Translations under genes and position numbers: made by a program
The notes under the pieces: generated by a model
What the model saw: the letters and a program-made list of their open reading frames with translations, nothing else
Database searches by the model: none
Told to the model about the DNA's origin: nothing
Assembly: GCF_003008595.1 (NCBI RefSeq)
Contig: NZ_CP027669.1
Span: 1-64,000, forward strand
Reading direction: 5' to 3'
Source: Simplicispira suum
GTDB taxonomy: Bacteria > Pseudomonadota > Gammaproteobacteria > Burkholderiales > Burkholderiaceae_C
Length of the DNA stretch: 64,000 bases
Shown here: positions 29,269 through 39,446 of the stretch, piece by piece
Numbering within the stretch: the first letter of the stretch is position 1
Layout: each line of letters opens with the position of its first letter

Positions 29269-30807
29269 TCAGCCCTGCGCGGGAACCTTTTCTGCTTTGC
29301 TGTGGAGTTTGTTGAGCGCACTGAGATAGGCTTTTGCAGACGCCACGACGATGTCGGGATCGGCGCCAACTCCATTCACGACACGCCCGCTGCTCTGCAG
29401 GCGCACCGTCACCTCGCCCTGGCTCTCCGTGGATCCGCTGATCGCGTTCACCGAATAAAGCACCATTTCAGCACCACTCTGAACATGCTGCTCAATGGCT
29501 TTGAGCGAAGCATCCACCGGCCCGTTGCCATCGGACTCGCCCTTGATTTCGCTTCCCGACGCCGTAAAAACCACTGTGGCGTGCGGGCGTTCGCCGGTTT
29601 CGCTGTGTTGCGAGAGCGAGACAAAGGCGTACTCCTCGCCGTGGTTTGTGAGGCTCTCGTCACTCACCAGCGCCAGGATATCCTCGTCGAAAATCTCGCT
29701 CTTGCGATCCGCCAATTCCTTGAAGCGCGCAAACGCTGCATTGGTATCGGCTTCGCTTTCCATGCTTACGCCCAAGTCCTGCAGGCGCTGCTTGAACGCG
29801 TTGCGCCCACTGAGCTTGCCCAGCACGATTTTGTTGGCGCTCCAGCCCACGTCCTCGGCACGCATGATTTCGTAGGTGTCGCGCGCCTTGAGGACGCCGT
29901 CCTGGTGGATGCCGCTGGCGTGGGCAAAGGCGTTCGCCCCGACAACAGCCTTGTTGGGCTGCACGACGAAACCGGTGGTCTGGCTCACCATGCGGCTGGC
30001 CGCGACGATATGCTGCGTGTCGATTCCCACTTCGAGTCCGAAGTAATCCTTGCGCGTTTTCACCGCCATCACGACTTCTTCAAGCGAGCAATTGCCAGCG
30101 CGCTCGCCCAGACCATTGATGGTGCATTCGACCTGGCGTGCGCCGCCAATCATCACGCCGGCAAGCGAATTAGCGACCGCCATGCCCAAGTCATTGTGGC
30201 AATGCACCGACCACACCGCCTTGTCGCTGTTGGGCACGCGCTCGCGCAGCGTCTTGATGAAGTTGCCGTACAGCTCGGGGATGGCATAGCCCACAGTGTC
30301 AGGCACGTTGATGGTAGTTGCCCCCTCGCGTATTACCGCCTCGATCACGCGGCAAAGAAAGTCCACGTCGCTGCGGTAGCCGTCTTCGGGGCTGAACTCA
30401 ATGTCGCCGCACAAATTTCGTGCGAAGCGCACCGACTGTATGGCCTGCTCCAGCACCTGCTCAGGTGTCATGCGCAGCTTCTTCTCCATGTGCAGTGCGC
30501 TGGTGGCAATAAAGGTGTGAATACGCGCGCGGTTGGCGCCTTTCAAAGCTTCGGCAGCGCGGGAGATGTCGCGGTCGTTGGCGCGCGAGAGCGAGCATAT
30601 GGTCGAATCCTGAATGCTGTTGGCGATCAGCTGCACCGCTTCGAAGTCGCCATTCGAACTGGCGGCAAAGCCCGCTTCGATCACGTCGACCTTCAGGCGC
30701 TCAAGCTGGCGGGCAATCCGCAGTTTTTCGTCGCGCGTCATGGAGGCGCCGGGCGACTGTTCGCCATCGCGCAAGGTGGTGTCAAAAATGATGAGCTTGT
30801 CTGTCAT
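29269..30807 (-). CDS. leuA: 2-isopropylmalate synthase, type 1 (LeuA)
   Basis: 512 aa, the length of the E. coli-type enzyme. The TIM barrel starts [20 protein letters not shown] and carries the metal-binding [13 protein letters not shown] and [19 protein letters not shown]-terminal regulatory domain (about residues 390-500) contains [18 protein letters not shown] and is where leucine would bind for feedback inhibition. It condenses acetyl-CoA with 2-oxoisovalerate in leucine synthesis. It lies 54 bp downstream of a second, unlike IPMS and ends at a strong terminator. Confidence 0.96.
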   Translation of the reverse strand: MTDKLIIFDTTLRDGEQSPGASMTRDEKLRIARQLERLKVDVIEAGFAASSNGDFEAVQLIANSIQDSTICSLSRANDRDISRAAEALKGANRARIHTFIATSALHMEKKLRMTPEQVLEQAIQSVRFARNLCGDIEFSPEDGYRSDVDFLCRVIEAVIREGATTINVPDTVGYAIPELYGNFIKTLRERVPNSDKAVWSVHCHNDLGMAVANSLAGVMIGGARQVECTINGLGERAGNCSLEEVVMAVKTRKDYFGLEVGIDTQHIVAASRMVSQTTGFVVQPNKAVVGANAFAHASGIHQDGVLKARDTYEIMRAEDVGWSANKIVLGKLSGRNAFKQRLQDLGVSMESEADTNAAFARFKELADRKSEIFDEDILALVSDESLTNHGEEYAFVSLSQHSETGERPHATVVFTASGSEIKGESDGNGPVDASLKAIEQHVQSGAEMVLYSVNAISGSTESQGEVTVRLQSSGRVVNGVGADPDIVVASAKAYLSALNKLHSKAEKVPAQG

Positions 30808-30861
30808 CGTGCTCTCCGAAAAAGGCTGGTAGTCAATGTTTTGGGTCTCTGGCGCGCAGTG

Positions 30862-32556
30862 TCAGGCGGGCACAACCGTGCATTGTGCACCTTGCCTCCC
30901 CTGTGCCGTGGCGCGCTCCAGGCCCGAGACGATGGCCTTGAGTGCTGCGGAAATGACGTCGGCGTCCAGTCCCACGCCAAACAGGGTTTGGGCCTCGTCC
31001 ACGCGCAGTTCAAGATAGGCGGCGGCCTTGGCATCTGCGCCAGCGCCAATGGCGTGCTGGTGGTAGTCGATCACGCGGACGCGATGTCCCGTGGCCTCCT
31101 GCAGCGCTTGGATAAAGGCGTCTATGGGGCCATTGCCCTGCCCTTGCATGTCGACCAGCGCCCCTTCCCAGTGCAACTGACCGCGCAGCAGCACCGACGC
31201 ATCGGCCTGCGCCTCAAGCACCCGGTTTGAGAGCGCCTGGACGGTGGCAAGCCCGTACTCCCGCTCGAACAAGGCATAGATATTGGCTGCCGACAACTCT
31301 GTGCCGGCCACGTCCATCACACCCTGCACCACCTGCATGAATTCGATTTGCAGTCGCCGGGGCATTTCAATGCCGTATTCGCTCTCCAGCAGGTAGGCCA
31401 TGCCACCCTTGCCCGACTGGCTGTTGACGCGGATAACCGCCTCATAGCTGCGGCCCACGTCTTTCGGGTCGATGGGCAGATACGGCATGTCCCAGACATC
31501 CCCTTCGCGCCGCGCGGCAAACGCCTTCTTGATGGCGTCCTGGTGCGAGCCCGAAAACGAGGTGTACACCAGATCGCCCGCATACGGGTGGCGCGGGTGC
31601 ACGGCAATCTGGTTGCAGTGCTCCACCGTCGCCCGGACTTCGTCGATGTTTGAGAAATCGAGTCCCGGCCACACGCCCTGGGTGTAGAGGTTGAGCGCCA
31701 CGTTCACAAGGTCCAGATTTCCGGTGCGCTCGCCATTGCCGAACAGGCAGCCTTCGATGCGGTCGGCACCCGCCATCAGGGCAAATTCACCGGCCGCCGT
31801 GCCGGTGCCCCGGTCGTTGTGTGGATGCACCGAGAGCACGATGCCATCGCGGCGCGCGAGATGGCGGTGCATCCACTCGATCATGTCGGCAAAGATATTG
31901 GGTGTGGAGTGCTCAACCGTTGAGGGCAGGTTGATGATGCACTTGCGCTCGGGGCTTGCGTTCCACACGGCGGTCACCGCGTCGACCACACGCTTGGAAA
32001 ACGCGAGGTCGGTGCCCGAGAACATCTCGGGCGAATACTGGAACGTCCAGCAGGTGTGCCGTTGGCGCGCGGCCAGATCGTTGAACATTGCCGCATGGCT
32101 GGTGGCCAACGCCACGATCTCGTCTTCGTCCATTCCCAGCACCACGGTGCGCATGATGGGCGCTACCGCGTTGTAGAGGTGCACGATGGCGCGGGGCGCC
32201 CCCTGCAAGGACTCGAAAGTGCGTGCAATCAGGGGCTCGCGTGCCTGCGTCAGCACCTGGATCGTGACGTCGTCGGGAATCCGGTCTTCCTCGATCAGCT
32301 TGCGCACAAAGTCGAATTCCACCTGCGACGCCGAAGGAAACCCGACTTCGATTTCCTTGAAGCCAATCGCCACGAGCTGCTCGAACATGCGCATCTTGCG
32401 CGCGATGTCCATGGGCTCCACCAGCGCCTGGTTGCCATCGCGCAGGTCGGTCGACAGCCAGATGGGCGCGCGAGTCAGAACGGCGTCGGGCCAGGTGCGG
32501 TCTTTGAGACCGATTGGGGCGAATGCGCGGTACTTGGTGTGGGGCTGCTGAAGCAT
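30862..32556 (-). CDS. leuA: 2-isopropylmalate synthase, type 2 (long LeuA)
   Basis: 564 aa, belonging to the second LeuA class found in actinobacteria and yeast, with the diagnostic [18 protein letters not shown] and [13 protein letters not shown] instead of the type 1 forms. [19 protein letters not shown] and [16 protein letters not shown] are also class markers. The C-terminal leucine-binding domain spans about 440-550. The reaction is the same as that of the type 1 enzyme encoded next. It is directly preceded by a leucine leader peptide and attenuator (32598-32711), so leucine levels should control its transcription. Why two classes coexist in tandem is unclear. Confidence 0.95.
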   Translation of the reverse strand: MLQQPHTKYRAFAPIGLKDRTWPDAVLTRAPIWLSTDLRDGNQALVEPMDIARKMRMFEQLVAIGFKEIEVGFPSASQVEFDFVRKLIEEDRIPDDVTIQVLTQAREPLIARTFESLQGAPRAIVHLYNAVAPIMRTVVLGMDEDEIVALATSHAAMFNDLAARQRHTCWTFQYSPEMFSGTDLAFSKRVVDAVTAVWNASPERKCIINLPSTVEHSTPNIFADMIEWMHRHLARRDGIVLSVHPHNDRGTGTAAGEFALMAGADRIEGCLFGNGERTGNLDLVNVALNLYTQGVWPGLDFSNIDEVRATVEHCNQIAVHPRHPYAGDLVYTSFSGSHQDAIKKAFAARREGDVWDMPYLPIDPKDVGRSYEAVIRVNSQSGKGGMAYLLESEYGIEMPRRLQIEFMQVVQGVMDVAGTELSAANIYALFEREYGLATVQALSNRVLEAQADASVLLRGQLHWEGALVDMQGQGNGPIDAFIQALQEATGHRVRVIDYHQHAIGAGADAKAAAYLELRVDEAQTLFGVGLDADVISAALKAIVSGLERATAQGRQGAQCTVVPA

Positions 32557-32597
32557 GTCGTGGTCTCTGCCATGGTTGGTAAATCAACCAGCAACCC

Positions 32598-32635
32598 CAA
32601 AAACAAAACGGCCCGTTGCTGGTGCGAACGGGCCG
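32598..32635 (-). terminator. Attenuator (leucine leader) terminator upstream of the type 2 leuA
   Basis: On the minus strand a 9-bp stem (AACGGGCCG and CGGCCCGTT as seen on the plus strand, 32609-32635) with a nine-base loop is followed by TTTTGTTTTT. It lies between the leader peptide stop and leuA. A competing helix is possible between CCAGCAAC in the loop/arm region and GTTGCTGG further downstream (plus-strand 32586-32595 with 32615-32623). Confidence 0.85.
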
Positions 32636-32657
32636 AAGTGAGGATTGTGCTTGCGCG

Positions 32658-32711
32658 CTACCGTATCCGCCCGTGAGGAACGTTTAGTAGGGCTAGCAAA
32701 ATCTGGGTCAT
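32658..32711 (-). CDS. leuL: Leucine operon leader peptide (LeuL-like)
   Basis: A 17-codon ORF on the minus strand, peptide MTQILLALLNVPHGRIR. Codons 5-9 are TTG CTA GCC CTA CTA. Four of these five are Leu, three of them CTA, which is rare in genomes this GC-rich. This is the design of an amino-acid attenuation leader: ribosome stalling at uncharged Leu codons would favour read-through of the terminator at 32598-32635. A -10-like TAGAGT with a TGCACA-like -35 lies just upstream, overlapping the end of pssA. Too short for ordinary gene finding. No strong ribosome binding site is seen. Confidence 0.8.
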   Translation of the reverse strand: MTQILLALLNVPHGRIR

Positions 32712-32738
32712 GAGGGAGATGACTCTAGCACAGGTTTT

Positions 32739-33572
32739 TTAGTTGTGCAGCCCACGTTCGTCGGGTTCATCGGTAGACGTGCTGATGACGCTGGTTTGCT
32801 GGCCTTTCGCCTTGCGCCATGCGTATACGCCATAGCCGCTGAACCCGTAGCAAACAAAAACCAAAAACAGCACCAGCGACGGACGTATGCTGATCATGGC
32901 CAAGCCCAGGGCAATCAGCACGATGACAGCAAAGGGCACGCTTTTTTTCATGTGCACGTCCTTGAAGCTGTAGAACGGCACATTGGTCACCATGGTGAGC
33001 CCGGAATAGAGCGTGAGGGCAAACATGATCCAGGTGATCTGGGTCCAGCTGAGCCATCCCGGCAGGTCGCGTGCGACCCCAAACTCGGTCAGCAACCAGA
33101 TGAACCCCGCGACCAGCGCGGCAGCGGCCGGCGATGGAAGTCCCTGAAAGAACCGCTTGTCGACCACGCTGGTGTTGACGTTGAAACGGGCGAGCCGCAA
33201 GGCAGCGCAGGCACAGTAGACAAAGGCCGCGATCCAGCCCCAGCGGCCAAGATCTTTCAGAGCCCATTCGTAGGCGATTAGCGCAGGGGCGGCGCCGAAG
33301 GACACCATGTCCGATAGCGAGTCCATTTGTTCGCCGAAAGCACTTTGCGTATTCGTCATGCGTGCCACGCGGCCGTCCAGGCTGTCGAGGACCATGGCAC
33401 AAAAAATACCAATGCCAGCCAGGTCGAAATGGCCGTTCATGGCCATGACGATGGCATAGAAGCCTCCGAACAACGCGGCGAGCGTGAACAGGTTGGGCAG
33501 TATGTAGATGCCCTTGCGCCGCTTGCGCACGAACACCCCATGGGACGTCCCGCCATCGTCGGTTTCATGCAT
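32739..33572 (-). CDS. pssA: CDP-diacylglycerol-serine O-phosphatidyltransferase
   Basis: 277 aa integral membrane enzyme. The CDP-alcohol phosphotransferase motif is complete: DSLDGRVARM, then FGEQMDSLSD (D-x2-DG-x2-AR-x8-G-x3-D-x3-D). Seven or eight helices are predicted. It makes phosphatidylserine, which Psd (3947-4812) decarboxylates to phosphatidylethanolamine. ATG 33572 has GGGAGG eight bases upstream; a TTG one codon earlier is ignored. Its place between ilvC and leuA is typical for Burkholderiales, where psd often sits beside it, but here psd is elsewhere. Confidence 0.95.
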   Translation of the reverse strand: MHETDDGGTSHGVFVRKRRKGIYILPNLFTLAALFGGFYAIVMAMNGHFDLAGIGIFCAMVLDSLDGRVARMTNTQSAFGEQMDSLSDMVSFGAAPALIAYEWALKDLGRWGWIAAFVYCACAALRLARFNVNTSVVDKRFFQGLPSPAAAALVAGFIWLLTEFGVARDLPGWLSWTQITWIMFALTLYSGLTMVTNVPFYSFKDVHMKKSVPFAVIVLIALGLAMISIRPSLVLFLVFVCYGFSGYGVYAWRKAKGQQTSVISTSTDEPDERGLHN

Positions 33573-33589
33573 CAAAAAGGCCTCCCGCG

Positions 33590-33630
33590 CTTAATTCTAT
33601 TGCGCATATAGCTAGTCTTTTAATAGTATT
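33590..33630 (+). repeat. Dispersed ~55-bp repeat, copy 6 (truncated)
   Basis: Only the right half is present: TGCGCATATAGCTAGT, then CTTTTAATAGTA. It lies just upstream of pssA. Confidence 0.55.
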
Positions 33631-33684
33631 TTCTCCGAGGACTCAGGCGGCAGTGTAGTCGTGGCTTTCAATCTGCCCCCAACG

Positions 33685-33710
33685 GCAAAGGCCACCGAAG
33701 TGGCCTTTGC
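33685..33710 (-). terminator. Terminator-like hairpin after ilvC
   Basis: GCAAAGGCCA paired with TGGCCTTTGC around a CTTCGG-type loop. Very stable but with only a short T run, so termination may be partial, leaving some read-through to pssA and leuA. Confidence 0.75.
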
Positions 33711-33734
33711 ATGGCTCAGCGCACGGCTGGGCGA

Positions 33735-34886
<1,152 letters not shown>

Positions 34887-35378
34887 TCAGACGCGCAGCA
34901 CGCGTTCGCCCCGGCCAATGCCGCTGGCACCTGTGCGCACCGTCTCCAGGATGGCGGTGCGGTCGATGGCTTGCAGGAAGGCGTCGTTCTTGGCCTGGTC
35001 GCCGGTGAGCTCCAGCGTGTAGCTGCGCTCGGTGACGTCGATGATGCGGCCGCGGAAGATGTCGGCCATGCGCTTCATCTCCTCGCGCTCCTTGCCCACG
35101 GCGCGCACCTTGACCATCATCAGCTCGCGTTCGGTGTAGGCGCCTTCGGTCAGGTCGACCACCTTCACGACCTCGATCAGGCGGTTGAGGTGCTTGGTGA
35201 TCTGCTCAATGACGTCGTCCGAACCCGTGGTCTGGATGGTCATGCGGGAGAGCGATGCGTCCTCGGTGGGCGCGACGGTCAGCGATTCGATGTTGTAGCC
35301 CCGGGCCGAGAACAGGCCCACCACGCGCGACAGGGCGCCGGGCTCGTTTTCCAGCAGGACGGCAATGATGTGTTTCAT
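34887..35378 (-). CDS. ilvN: Acetolactate synthase, small regulatory subunit
   Basis: 163 aa (IlvH/IlvN class). N-terminal ACT domain starting MKHIIAVLLENEPGALSRVV with FSARGYNIESLTVAPTED, and a C-terminal ALS_ss_C domain with VMVKVRA-like MMVKVRAVGKEREE and ELTGDQAKNDAF. It binds valine and stimulates the catalytic subunit. It lies 133 bp downstream of ilvB; this gap holds a dispersed repeat, so the subunits are not translationally coupled. Confidence 0.95.
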   Translation of the reverse strand: MKHIIAVLLENEPGALSRVVGLFSARGYNIESLTVAPTEDASLSRMTIQTTGSDDVIEQITKHLNRLIEVVKVVDLTEGAYTERELMMVKVRAVGKEREEMKRMADIFRGRIIDVTERSYTLELTGDQAKNDAFLQAIDRTAILETVRTGASGIGRGERVLRV

Positions 35379-35454
35379 GAAAGGATTCCTCTTTTTGCTG
35401 CCCTCCGCGCGCGCCGGTAAGCGCGCACCTTGGCAGGCAATAGATTCGTCAAAA

Positions 35455-35510
35455 TACTATCGAGATGATAGCTGCTAAGGCTTATACAGCAAGCGCTGGA
35501 AGCCAATTTT
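35455..35510 (-). repeat. Dispersed ~55-bp repeat, copy 7
   Basis: Read on the minus strand: AAAATTGGCTTCCAGCGCTT, then AAGCCTTAGCAGCTATCA and CGATAGTA. It abuts the ilvB stop codon, inside the ilvB-ilvN operon. Confidence 0.85.
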
Positions 35511-35511
35511 C

Positions 35512-37299
35512 TTATAAATCCTCGGAGCCGAGCAGCATTTCAGTGATGCCCTTGCCGGCCTGGACCATGGGGAACACGTTCTCGGTCGGGTCGGTGCGGA
35601 AGTCCATGAACACCGTACGGTCCTTGAGCTTGCGGGCTTCGCGCAGCGCCGGCTCCACGTCTTGCGGGCGCTCGATCAGCATACCGACGTGGCCAAAGGC
35701 CTCGGCGAGCTTGACGAAATTGGGCAGTGCGTCCATGTAGCTGTGGCTGTAGCGGCCGGAGTATTCGATCTCCTGCCACTGGCGCACCATGCCCAGGTAC
35801 CGGTTGTTCAGCGACACCACCTTGATCGGGGTGTTGTACTGCAGGCAGGTGGAGAGCTCCTGGATGTTCATCTGCACCGAGCCTTCGCCGGTGATACAGA
35901 ATACCTCGCTTTGCGGCTTGGCCAGCTTGATGCCCATGGCATAGGGAATGCCCACGCCCATGGTGCCGAGCCCCCCGGAGTTGATCCAGCGGCGCGGCTC
36001 GTCGAAGCGGTAGTACTGCGCCGCCCACATCTGGTGCTGGCCGACGTCGGACGTGATGTAGGTGTCTGCGTCCTTGGTCATGTTCCAGAGCGTCTCGACC
36101 ACATACTGGGGCTTGATGACGTCCGAGCTACCCATGCTGTACTTGAGGCAGTCGCGGCTGCGCCAGCCTTCGATGGTGTCCCACCACGCCGCCAAGGCTC
36201 CAGCGTCGGCGCGGGTCGTGGTTTCGCGGATCATGGAGATCAGCTCGGTCAGCACGTCCTTGACATCGCCGACGATGGGGATATCGACCTTGACGCGCTT
36301 GGAAATGCTCGACGGGTCAATGTCGACGTGGATGATCTTGCGTTCGTTCTGCGCGAAGTGTTTGGGGTTACCAATGACGCGGTCGTCAAAACGCGCACCC
36401 ACAGCCAGCAGCACGTCGCAGTTTTGCATGGCATTGTTGGCTTGCACCGTGCCGTGCATGCCGGGCATGCCCAGGAATTTGCGATCGCTCGCAGGGTAGG
36501 CGCCCAAGCCCATCAGCGTGTTCGTTACCGGGTAGCCCAGCATGTCGACCAATGTGCGCAGTTCGTTCGTGGCGTTGCCGAGCAACACGCCGCCGCCGGT
36601 GTAGATGTAGGGGCGTTTGGCGGTCAGCAACAGCTGCAGCGCCTTGCGGATCTGCCCGCCGTGGCCGCGACGCACTGGGTTGTAGGAACGCATTTCCACC
36701 GTTTGCGGGTAGCCCTCGTAGGCAGCCTTCTTGAACGATACATCCTTGGGTATATCGACCACCACGGGCCCTGGACGGCCCGAGCGGGCAATGTGGAAAG
36801 CCTTTTTCAAGGTGATTGCCAGATCGCGCGGATCCTTGACCAGGAAGTTGTGCTTGACGATGGGGCGCGTGATGCCAACGGTGTCGCATTCCTGGAAGGC
36901 GTCCAGGCCGATCGCGGCCGTGGGCACCTGACCGGTGATGATCACCATCGGGATGCTGTCCATGTAGGCCGTGGCAATCCCGGTGACGGCATTGGTCACG
37001 CCAGGGCCCGAAGTGACCAGCGCCACGCCCACATCGCCTGTGGCGCGGGCATAACCGTCTGCCGCGTGGACAGCCGCCTGCTCGTGGCGCACCAGCACAT
37101 GCTGCATGGTGTCTTGCTTGTACAGCGCGTCGTAGATGTAGAGAACAGCACCGCCGGGGTAGCCCCAGATGTACTTGACGCCTTCGGCCTGCAAGGCCTT
37201 GACGAGGATTTCGGCCCCCATGAGTTCCTGGGGAGCGGGCGCAGCGCCCTGCTTTTGAGCGGCAGCTGCCGATGCGAGTTCGGCTGATGAGATTTCCAT
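35512..37299 (-). CDS. ilvB: Acetolactate synthase, large catalytic subunit
   Basis: 595 aa ThDP-dependent AHAS. The N-terminal domain has IWGYPGGAVLYIYDAL, the ThDP Glu in VRHEQAAVHAADGYAR and GVALVTSGPGVTNAVTGI. The C-terminal ThDP domain runs from CITGEGSVQMNIQELS to VSLNNRYLGMVRQWQ. It forms acetolactate or acetohydroxybutyrate, the first common step for Val, Leu and Ile. The first 20 or so residues are an Ala-rich extension before GAEILVKALQ. The 5' region holds a weak hairpin and T run (37327-37352), a possible attenuator. Confidence 0.96.
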   Translation of the reverse strand: MEISSAELASAAAAQKQGAAPAPQELMGAEILVKALQAEGVKYIWGYPGGAVLYIYDALYKQDTMQHVLVRHEQAAVHAADGYARATGDVGVALVTSGPGVTNAVTGIATAYMDSIPMVIITGQVPTAAIGLDAFQECDTVGITRPIVKHNFLVKDPRDLAITLKKAFHIARSGRPGPVVVDIPKDVSFKKAAYEGYPQTVEMRSYNPVRRGHGGQIRKALQLLLTAKRPYIYTGGGVLLGNATNELRTLVDMLGYPVTNTLMGLGAYPASDRKFLGMPGMHGTVQANNAMQNCDVLLAVGARFDDRVIGNPKHFAQNERKIIHVDIDPSSISKRVKVDIPIVGDVKDVLTELISMIRETTTRADAGALAAWWDTIEGWRSRDCLKYSMGSSDVIKPQYVVETLWNMTKDADTYITSDVGQHQMWAAQYYRFDEPRRWINSGGLGTMGVGIPYAMGIKLAKPQSEVFCITGEGSVQMNIQELSTCLQYNTPIKVVSLNNRYLGMVRQWQEIEYSGRYSHSYMDALPNFVKLAEAFGHVGMLIERPQDVEPALREARKLKDRTVFMDFRTDPTENVFPMVQAGKGITEMLLGSEDL

Positions 37300-37326
37300 G
37301 ATGAACCTTTGTGATTTTCTCTAACG

Positions 37327-37352
37327 AAAAACCTTGGGTGCTTCTTGCAAGG
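37327..37352 (-). promoter_or_regulatory. Possible ilvB leader hairpin (attenuator candidate)
   Basis: On the minus strand CCTTG-loop-CAAGG is followed by TTTTT, 28 bp before the ilvB ATG. Other copies of CCTTG and CAAGG slightly upstream could form an alternative helix. The preceding short ORF (37321-37509) has scattered Leu and Val codons but no run of control codons, so the case is weak. A -10-like GATAAT lies near 37453. Confidence 0.3.
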
Positions 37353-37538
37353 CCCTTGTGAAGCCCGCTCGAAACTTGAGACCAAGGCCATAGGCGGGAT
37401 GATTGCCACGCCGGACCTTGACCCGTTTGCCTTGATGATGCAGCCTGAGATTATCGCACTGCAACAAACAGACTGTGTGCATAGCATCGAAAAAATCGCG
37501 GCGATGCAATAATTCGCGCGGCGGCGCCTCTGCAATGG

Positions 37539-38144
37539 GTGCGCGGCCTCTGTATCCACGGCGTTGTCCCCCTCTTGGCCACCGAAAAAGAACTGTCTGA
37601 TTTCCTCAAAAGCGTCGAAAAACGGGCCTTTAAACGCTCGTACTACCACGTACGCAATGAGGAATCCGCTCTCGACATCGTGCAGGACAGCATGATGAAG
37701 CTGGCGCAACACTATGGCGACAAGCCTCCCGGCGAGCTGCCAATGCTGTACCAGCGCATTCTGAGCAACTGCACCTTGGACTGGTTTCGCCGCCAAAAAA
37801 CCCACCGGGCGCTGTTCTCTTCGATGGGCGAATTCGTTGCGACGGGCGACGATGGGGCAGAATTTGATGCCTTGGAAGCACTGTCGTTTGCCAGCAACGG
37901 TGAGCATGCCCAAAGTACAGAAGATCTGGCGCGGCGCGCGCAGACCTTTCACCAAATTGAAGACGAGGTTGCGCGTTTGCCGCCGCGTCAACGAGAAGCG
38001 TTCTTGATGCGTTACTGGGAAGAGATGGACGTGGCAGAAACTGCAGCTGCCATGGGCTGCTCGGAGGGCAGCGTAAAAACCCACTGCTTTCGAGCGGTCC
38101 AGACCCTCGGCAAGGCACTCAAGGCCAAAGGAATCGAACTATGA
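37539..38144 (+). CDS. ECF-type RNA polymerase sigma factor
   Basis: Up to 201 aa. Sigma region 2 (about residues 20-85: DFLKSVEKRAFKRSYYHV, then ALDIVQDSMMKLA, WFRRQKTH) and region 4 (about 145-195: LPPRQREAFLMRYWEEM, then ETAAAMGCSEGSVKTHCFRA) are linked by an acidic stretch. The start is GTG 37539; a TTG at codon 13 (LATEKELSDF) may be the real one. It is divergent from ilvB and overlaps the DUF3619 gene by four bases (ATGA). A membrane protein gene coupled directly after an ECF sigma suggests a regulator pair. Confidence 0.9.
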   Translation: MRGLCIHGVVPLLATEKELSDFLKSVEKRAFKRSYYHVRNEESALDIVQDSMMKLAQHYGDKPPGELPMLYQRILSNCTLDWFRRQKTHRALFSSMGEFVATGDDGAEFDALEALSFASNGEHAQSTEDLARRAQTFHQIEDEVARLPPRQREAFLMRYWEEMDVAETAAAMGCSEGSVKTHCFRAVQTLGKALKAKGIEL

Positions 38145-38590
38145 ACAATCTTCCCCAGAGCAGCGCCGAACGGGCCATGGAAGGCTTTGCGCAGCGCATC
38201 ACTGCCCAGCTCGACGAAGCAACTGGCCATTTGGACTACCACGTCGTCGAGCGCCTGCGCGCCGGACGCGTGCAAGCGCTCGCCCATCGCAGAAAACCGA
38301 TGTCGGTGCGCAAACCGGTGCCGGTGCTCACGCGGCTTGGGGCCAGTTTGGCATGGGGCGGTAGTTCGGGCGGCGGTTCGGGCAGTTGGTGGCACTCGCT
38401 GCTGGCAGCGGTGCCCATGCTGGCCCTGGTTGCGGGCATCATGGTCATCGGTGCGGCCCAGGATGAGACCGGTGTCATGGAAATTGCCGAAGTCGATGCC
38501 GCGCTGCTCGCCAGCGATCTGCCCCCTGCCGCCTATGCCGATCCTGGCTTTGTGCAGTTCCTCAAGGCGCGCGCAGAGGAAAGCCACTGA
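38141..38590 (+). CDS. DUF3619 family single-pass membrane protein
   Basis: 149 aa. A basic cytoplasmic N-terminal part (about residues 1-85, with ERAMEGFAQRITAQLDE and LRAGRVQALAHRRK) is followed by one membrane helix (about 86-105: SLLAAVPMLALVAGIMVIG) and a short acidic tail with AEVDAALLASDLPPAAY and FVQFLKAR. This matches DUF3619. It is translationally coupled to the ECF sigma gene. The topology and position are those of an anti-sigma factor, although the family is not formally described as one, so this is inference. Confidence 0.85.
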   Translation: MNNLPQSSAERAMEGFAQRITAQLDEATGHLDYHVVERLRAGRVQALAHRRKPMSVRKPVPVLTRLGASLAWGGSSGGGSGSWWHSLLAAVPMLALVAGIMVIGAAQDETGVMEIAEVDAALLASDLPPAAYADPGFVQFLKARAEESH

Positions 38591-38618
38591 ACCGGCTGCG
38601 TTTTAACAATTTTTGTGC

Positions 38619-39446
38619 ATGCATCCACCCACCGCGTCCGTTCCTCGCTCGCCCCGGACCACGCCAGCCCTTGTGCTGGCGTTGGTTTTGTTGGTGGTGT
38701 TCGGTGCGGGCGGCCTGGCAATTCTCAATGTTGTTCCGATGGCACCCGGCACAGCCATCCCCGCGCAAGCGCTGGAGTCTGCAGGCGAACGCAGCGCAGA
38801 GACGCTGACTGCGGGCCCACGCAAGCCGCCGCGCTCATTGGGGCCAGGTTGGGAACTGATGACCACACCGCAAAAGCTCGCGCTCTATCCACTTGCCGAA
38901 CGCTGGGCTTACCTGAGCGAAGCACAAAAGCGCCGCTGGCTGGTGTTGGCGGAGAATTTTGGCTCACTGTCTGAGCCCGAACAGGTGCGCCTGCATGAGC
39001 GCATGACGGCCTGGGCCAGCTTGAGCGCCCAGCAACGCAGCCAGGCCCGACTGAATTTCGCCGTCACACGCGCTCTGGCGCCGGAAAATATCCAATCGCA
39101 ATGGGAAGCCTACCAGGCACTGAGTGAAGCTGAGAAGCAACGCCTGGCAGCGCATGCCGCGAAACCGCGCGGTGCTGCCACAGCGCTCAAGCCGGTGCCC
39201 TCCAAACGCCTGGCCCATGTGCCTGCTGCTCCGGATGCACGGGCACAATCGGCCAATCCTCCAAAAATCGTGTTCCCGTCCGCGTCTGCGGTCCGCGTGG
39301 TGCCCGCGCTTGAACCCAGCGCACTGCCTCCCTCGCCACCCGCGTCCAGCAGCTCACAGGCGGCAGGCACAGAGGTCCCGAGCGAGTCCAGCGCCGACGA
39401 AACTCCGCGCCCCTCAGACCCGCTGCCTGATCCCTACATCAATTGA
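38619..39446 (+). CDS. DUF3106 family envelope protein
   Basis: 275 aa. A membrane anchor (about residues 15-40: ALVLALVLLVVFGAGGLAIL) leads into an alpha-helical domain with repeated W-x2-L-S/A-x2-Q motifs (AERWAYLSEAQKRRWLVLA, EQVRLHERMTAWASLSAQQR, QARLNFAVTR), the DUF3106 pattern. A Pro/Ser/Ala-rich C-terminus follows. The repeated helices resemble the LTxxQ type of periplasmic stress proteins, which is only an analogy. ATG 38619 is preferred to a TTG two codons upstream. The stop overlaps the RDD gene start by four bases. Confidence 0.85.
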   Translation: MHPPTASVPRSPRTTPALVLALVLLVVFGAGGLAILNVVPMAPGTAIPAQALESAGERSAETLTAGPRKPPRSLGPGWELMTTPQKLALYPLAERWAYLSEAQKRRWLVLAENFGSLSEPEQVRLHERMTAWASLSAQQRSQARLNFAVTRALAPENIQSQWEAYQALSEAEKQRLAAHAAKPRGAATALKPVPSKRLAHVPAAPDARAQSANPPKIVFPSASAVRVVPALEPSALPPSPPASSSSQAAGTEVPSESSADETPRPSDPLPDPYIN

